Below are positions 62,024 through 64,000 of a stretch of DNA of 64,000 nucleotides, piece after piece (positions within the stretch are counted from its first letter, which is position 1; every line of letters begins with the position of its first letter). The translations under genes and the position numbers were made by a program. The stretch is from the NCBI GenBank assembly GCA_043772905.1, contig JAYVFS010000301.1, positions 1 to 64,000 of the forward strand, written 5' to 3'. Below the pieces are notes generated by a model. The model did not search any database. It worked only from the letters and a program-made list of their open reading frames with translations, and had not been told where the DNA came from. This DNA is from JAAFJT01 sp043772905. Lineage in GTDB: Bacteria > Bacteroidota > Bacteroidia > Chitinophagales > Saprospiraceae.

Positions 62024-62482
62024 TTCCTTTATCGCCAATTGTTTTTCAAAACAGACACTATTTTCGATGCCTTCATATTGACCATAATTAGGTATGATAC
62101 CGTATCCATTCTTTTTATAAAGTTCTATCGCCTCGGGCTGTTTTTTGCCTGTTTCTAAAACGCAGCGTGTATAGGACATTTCCTTTGCCCAAACCTCCAA
62201 TTCCGTTAAAACGATTGTTGCCAAACCTTTTCCTCTGTGTTGTAGTAAAGTGTACATGCGTTTGACTTCCATTGCTTTTGGTTCAAATTCTTTTATAGCG
62301 CCACAACTGACTGCTACCCCCTCAGAATATGCGACAACAGCATGTTTGATATGTGTTATTTTATTGAATTGGTCATAAAAAGCATGCTCATCGCCGTCTC
62401 TTTTAGCTAAGTCAGCGTCAAGAAGTTTGACTAATTCAATAAAATCTGGATTATCAGAGTTGGTTCTTATTAGTTTTATCAT
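62009..62482 (-). CDS. GNAT family N-acetyltransferase
   Basis: The 157-residue protein shows the GNAT pattern: HAVVAYSEGVAVSCGAIKEF, VKRMYTLLQHRGKGLATIVL (acetyl-CoA loop R-G-K-G-L-A), ETGKKQPEAIELYKKNGYG. The substrate is unknown. I use ATG 62482 (MIKLIRTN). The C-terminal EDRTD and the TAG stop come from the right arm of the inverted repeat at 61929-62023, so the repeat inserted at or re-formed the gene end. A one-mismatch word at 62318 is read as SEGV. Confidence 0.88.
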   Translation of the reverse strand: MIKLIRTNSDNPDFIELVKLLDADLAKRDGDEHAFYDQFNKITHIKHAVVAYSEGVAVSCGAIKEFEPKAMEVKRMYTLLQHRGKGLATIVLTELEVWAKEMSYTRCVLETGKKQPEAIELYKKNGYGIIPNYGQYEGIENSVCFEKQLAIKEDRTD

Positions 62483-62520
62483 TTTAGAAATATTAAATTG
62501 AAACGTAACAACATAGGTCG

Positions 62521-62631
62521 GACACAAATTTCACAAATTGCACGAATTAAAATGATGAAATCTTAAGGATTTTAAAATCTGAATAAAAAAAAACTAAAAA
62601 TAAAATTCGTGTAATTTGTGAGATTTATGTC
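62521..62631. repeat. Intergenic inverted repeat, ACGAATTTCACAAAT family
   Basis: Arms 62521-62548 and 62604-62631 pair over 28 nt with four mismatches (GACACAAATTTCACAAATTG...). The central 55 nt is unrelated AT-rich DNA. Related to 55411-55477. Confidence 0.8.
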
Positions 62632-62656
62632 TGCCCTAAGATGTTACAAAAAAAGA

Positions 62657-62684
62657 AAGCCCACTGACCGAAATCAGCGGGCTT
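62657..62684 (-). terminator. Terminator of the first Spy-like gene
   Basis: AAGCCCACTGA / TCAGCGGGCTT, with a T-run on the minus strand. It is nearly identical to the terminator at 63358-63389. Confidence 0.85.
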
Positions 62685-62708
62685 ATTCATGCGGCTTTAA
62701 ATCATTGT

Positions 62709-63170
62709 TTAATTCTTAGGCTCGGTTTGCGCGTCACCTTGTTTTTTACTTTTTCCTTTGTGTTCGCCTTTTTTTCCTTGCATTTTGCCAGAATGTTGTT
62801 TTTTCATTTCAGTCAATTTTGCGTATTGGTCAGCGTTCAAAACACCCTTTACTTCTGCATCATGTGACTTTTTCATTTCAGCCATTTTTGATTTCTTTTG
62901 CTCTTTGCTCAAAGTTTCATCGGTTTTCAAGGCTTTCATTTTGCCTTTGTAGTCATTACCGATTTTCTTCATGCTGTTTGATTGGTCACTTGACAAGTTC
63001 AACTCTTTTTTCATGTCCATTGCACCAGCGTGTTTGCCATTGCCACCTCTGTGACCTTTAACGCGCTCCGTTTTAGCTTCATTTTGCGTTTCAATTTGAG
63101 TAGCTGATTGAGCAAAACTGTTTGCAGCAAAAGCTAAAATGGCGACGAATAAAACGATTACTTTTTTCAT
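62709..63170 (-). CDS. Spy/CpxP-like periplasmic protein, Lys-rich
   Basis: The 153-residue protein has a signal peptide ending ANSFAQ. Two LTxxQ-like helical repeats follow (LNLSSDQSNSMKKIGNDYKG and VLNADQYAKLTEMKKQHSGK), with a very Lys-rich tail. It resembles small helical periplasmic proteins of the Spy/CpxP type that are metal- or stress-linked; this is a structural guess. A paralogue lies 240 nt upstream on the same strand. Confidence 0.75.
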   Translation of the reverse strand: MKKVIVLFVAILAFAANSFAQSATQIETQNEAKTERVKGHRGGNGKHAGAMDMKKELNLSSDQSNSMKKIGNDYKGKMKALKTDETLSKEQKKSKMAEMKKSHDAEVKGVLNADQYAKLTEMKKQHSGKMQGKKGEHKGKSKKQGDAQTEPKN

Positions 63171-63410
63171 GTGTGAATTTCTGTTTAATTTTTTAAAATT
63201 ATTTTTCCTTCAAATTCTATCCTCATTTGTTGAGAATACATTTAAGACGTTGGTTTAATGAGGAGGTTTAAATAGTTTTCCTGCTTTAAGAAATCTTTAA
63301 CTTAATGGGTTTTTACCTAAAATCAGTCGTATCAGTCTAATCAGTGGGCCAAAAAAGAAAAGCCCACTGACCGTAATCAATGGGCTTTTTCCAAAATATT
63401 TATTGTTAAA
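63171..63410. other. Spacer between Spy-like paralogues
   Basis: It contains a half copy of the ACTGATT word repeat (63319-63350), reading AATCAGTCGTATCAGTCTAA, and the terminator of the second paralogue. No gene is visible. Confidence 0.55.
63358..63389 (-). terminator. Terminator of the second Spy-like gene
   Basis: AAAAGCCCACTGA / TCAATGGGCTTTT with T-rich tail on the minus strand. Confidence 0.85.
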
Positions 63411-63797
63411 TTAGTTGTTTTTACCTGGATTCGCAGCTTTCTGCGCTTCCTTTCGTTGTTTTTTAACTTCATTCCATTTAGCAAACTGATCTGCACTCAA
63501 AAGCGCTTTCATATCCGTGTCATTTGATGCTTGCAGTTCCGTCATTTTTTCTTTTTTAGCTTTTTTGTCCATAGACTCATCCGCTTTGAGGGCATCACTT
63601 TTCTCTTTGTAAGCTTTGCCGATTTCTTTCATTTTTGTGTCTTGTTCTTTGGTTAAGTCCAAAACAGTTTTCCAACTTTCTGGTTTTTGACCTGCCATAG
63701 CTTCTGGTTTTGCCATTTTTTCAGCAGTATTAGTTTGCGCAAAAGAGTTTACTGCGAATGCAGTCAAAACAGCGAATAAAACGATTACTTTTTTCAT
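63411..63797 (-). CDS. Spy/CpxP-like periplasmic protein, paralogue
   Basis: The 128-residue protein has a signal peptide (KKVIVLFAVLTAFAVNSFAQ) almost identical to that of its neighbour. Two helical repeats follow, VLDLTKEQDTKMKEIGKAYK and LLSADQFAKWNEVKKQRKEA. I use ATG 63797 (MKKVIVLF); an in-frame ATG 9 nt upstream adds MLL. The shared signal peptide, repeat order and terminator type point to a tandem duplication that has diverged. Confidence 0.78.
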   Translation of the reverse strand: MKKVIVLFAVLTAFAVNSFAQTNTAEKMAKPEAMAGQKPESWKTVLDLTKEQDTKMKEIGKAYKEKSDALKADESMDKKAKKEKMTELQASNDTDMKALLSADQFAKWNEVKKQRKEAQKAANPGKNN

Positions 63798-64000
63798 CAA
63801 CAACATTGTTTTTTAATTGAAATAAATATTTTTTACCTTCAGATTCTGTCCTCAAATTTAGGGAACGGGTTTAAGACGACAATAATACAATGAAGTTTAA
63901 TGTCATCAGCATTTTTAAGAAAATGTTAACGAAATGCTCATACTACCCCCTCAGTATTTTTCTTTTTTGTCAATAAAAAATCCGAAACTTGTGCCTTATT

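Larger units (their letters stand above)
910..63955. repeat. Dispersed word ACTGAGGGG, 54 exact copies
   Basis: Consensus is (A/T)TACTGAGGGG(G)(G)T; G-run length is 4 (22 copies), 5 (22) or 6 (10), and T precedes the core in 50 of 54. Plus-oriented cores start at 910, 1909, 4628, 5687, 6213, 7267, 12710, 13961, 14536, 14770, 16261, 20860, 26227, 30447, 32531, 33645, 37848, 39864, 41793, 44317, 45572, 45941, 48173, 52962, 53549, 55921, 57244, 58268, 59241. Minus-oriented cores (CCCCTCAGT) start at 5996, 9880, 15735, 17863, 18674, 19548, 22546, 23348, 24621, 25059, 25307, 27880, 29136, 31595, 35357, 35745, 41167, 41413, 43334, 49182, 50205, 51276, 60837, 61800, 63947. One-mismatch copies start at 3359, 31908, 36299, 54042, 54911 and 62318. 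About 42 lie in genes and 12 between genes. Function unknown. Confidence 0.95.

Noticed and set aside
910..63955. The dispersed word as a Chi or KOPS-type polar signal
   Set aside because: The orientation split is 29 to 25 along a single 64-kb segment, without the strand bias such signals need.
910..63955. Phase variation through the G4-G6 runs of the word
   Set aside because: Runs are short and every coding copy is in an intact frame; too many housekeeping genes carry them for slip-strand switching to be tolerable.
1..64000. CRISPR array
   Set aside because: No regularly spaced direct repeats of 24-40 bp with unique spacers; the tandem CACCATT and coding repeats do not fit.
1..64000. Insertion sequence or prophage
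   Set aside because: No transposase, integrase or phage structural gene is encoded; the dispersed word lacks mobile-element structure.

Overview
The window looks like chromosome of a member of the phylum Bacteroidota, probably of the Saprospirales/Cytophagales type. It is AT-rich. Promoters carry the Bacteroidota -7 box TAnnTTTG, and Shine-Dalgarno sequences are not evident. Type IX secretion (T9SS) and gliding genes are present: a PorW/SprE-like lipoprotein, a PorP/SprF-type protein, two proteins with gliding-type C-terminal sorting domains, and a PorV-like barrel. Menaquinone-pathway (mqnB) and queuosine (queD, queA) genes fit the same group. I see no phage, complete insertion sequence, CRISPR array or rRNA. 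Most of the window is ordinary core genome with a few decaying genes.

Layout. 1-2753 (minus): partial PorW/SprE-like lipoprotein. 2830-6437: 21-codon leader ORF, membrane M23 peptidase, Uma2 nuclease, ABC exporter. 6637-11530 (minus): three exported proteins (PorP/SprF-TSP3-OmpA fusion, SprB-repeat protein, Ala-rich repeat protein). 11995-12473: dead gene. 12540-18773: pyrR, queD, folE, yciH, tilS, patatin, small membrane protein, kdsA. 18899-21332 (minus): DUF218, rhomboid, YheT hydrolase. 21845-24053: FKBP, trmD, DUF1573 lipoprotein. 24143-28446 (minus): sbcDC. 28648-29002: gene remnant. 29203-31191: lemA-TPM-TPM. 31323-36584: gcvP, sugar nucleotidyltransferase, outer-membrane barrel. 36716-40962 (minus): YegP4-TM-OmpA, DUF2795, queA. 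41383-46010: amino-acid permease, mqnB, glycosyltransferase, PhzF. 46037-54035: LacI regulator, small membrane protein, alpha-2-macroglobulin. 54158-58456: xisH (nonsense) and xisI, Dabb, hisH, hisA, glutathionylspermidine-synthase-like. 58550-58784: tRNA-Gln, a strong RNA hairpin and a terminator. 58806-63797: T9SS cargo, hpt, GNAT and two Spy-like periplasmic proteins.

The most striking signal is not a gene. A short word, consensus (A/T)TACTGAGGGG(G)(G)T, occurs 54 times with an exact ACTGAGGGG core: 29 copies on the plus strand and 25 on the minus strand. Chance predicts less than one in 64 kb. About three quarters lie inside genes, including highly conserved ones. They use all five reading frames that do not create a stop and are read as TEG, LRG, PSV, PLS or PQY. 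Spacing is about 1.2 kb and more even than random. Several one-mismatch copies exist, and one copy is split by a 24-bp insertion carrying its own inverted repeat. This resembles HIP1 of cyanobacteria or the DNA-uptake words of Neisseria and Pasteurellaceae, but I know of no such system described with this word.

A second layer is a set of intergenic inverted repeats built from degenerate 7-9-nt words (TGATGAATGATAA, GGTTATTGGTTATT, CACAGATnnnACTGATT, ACGAATTTCACAAAT and others). They sit between genes and sometimes supply a stop codon.
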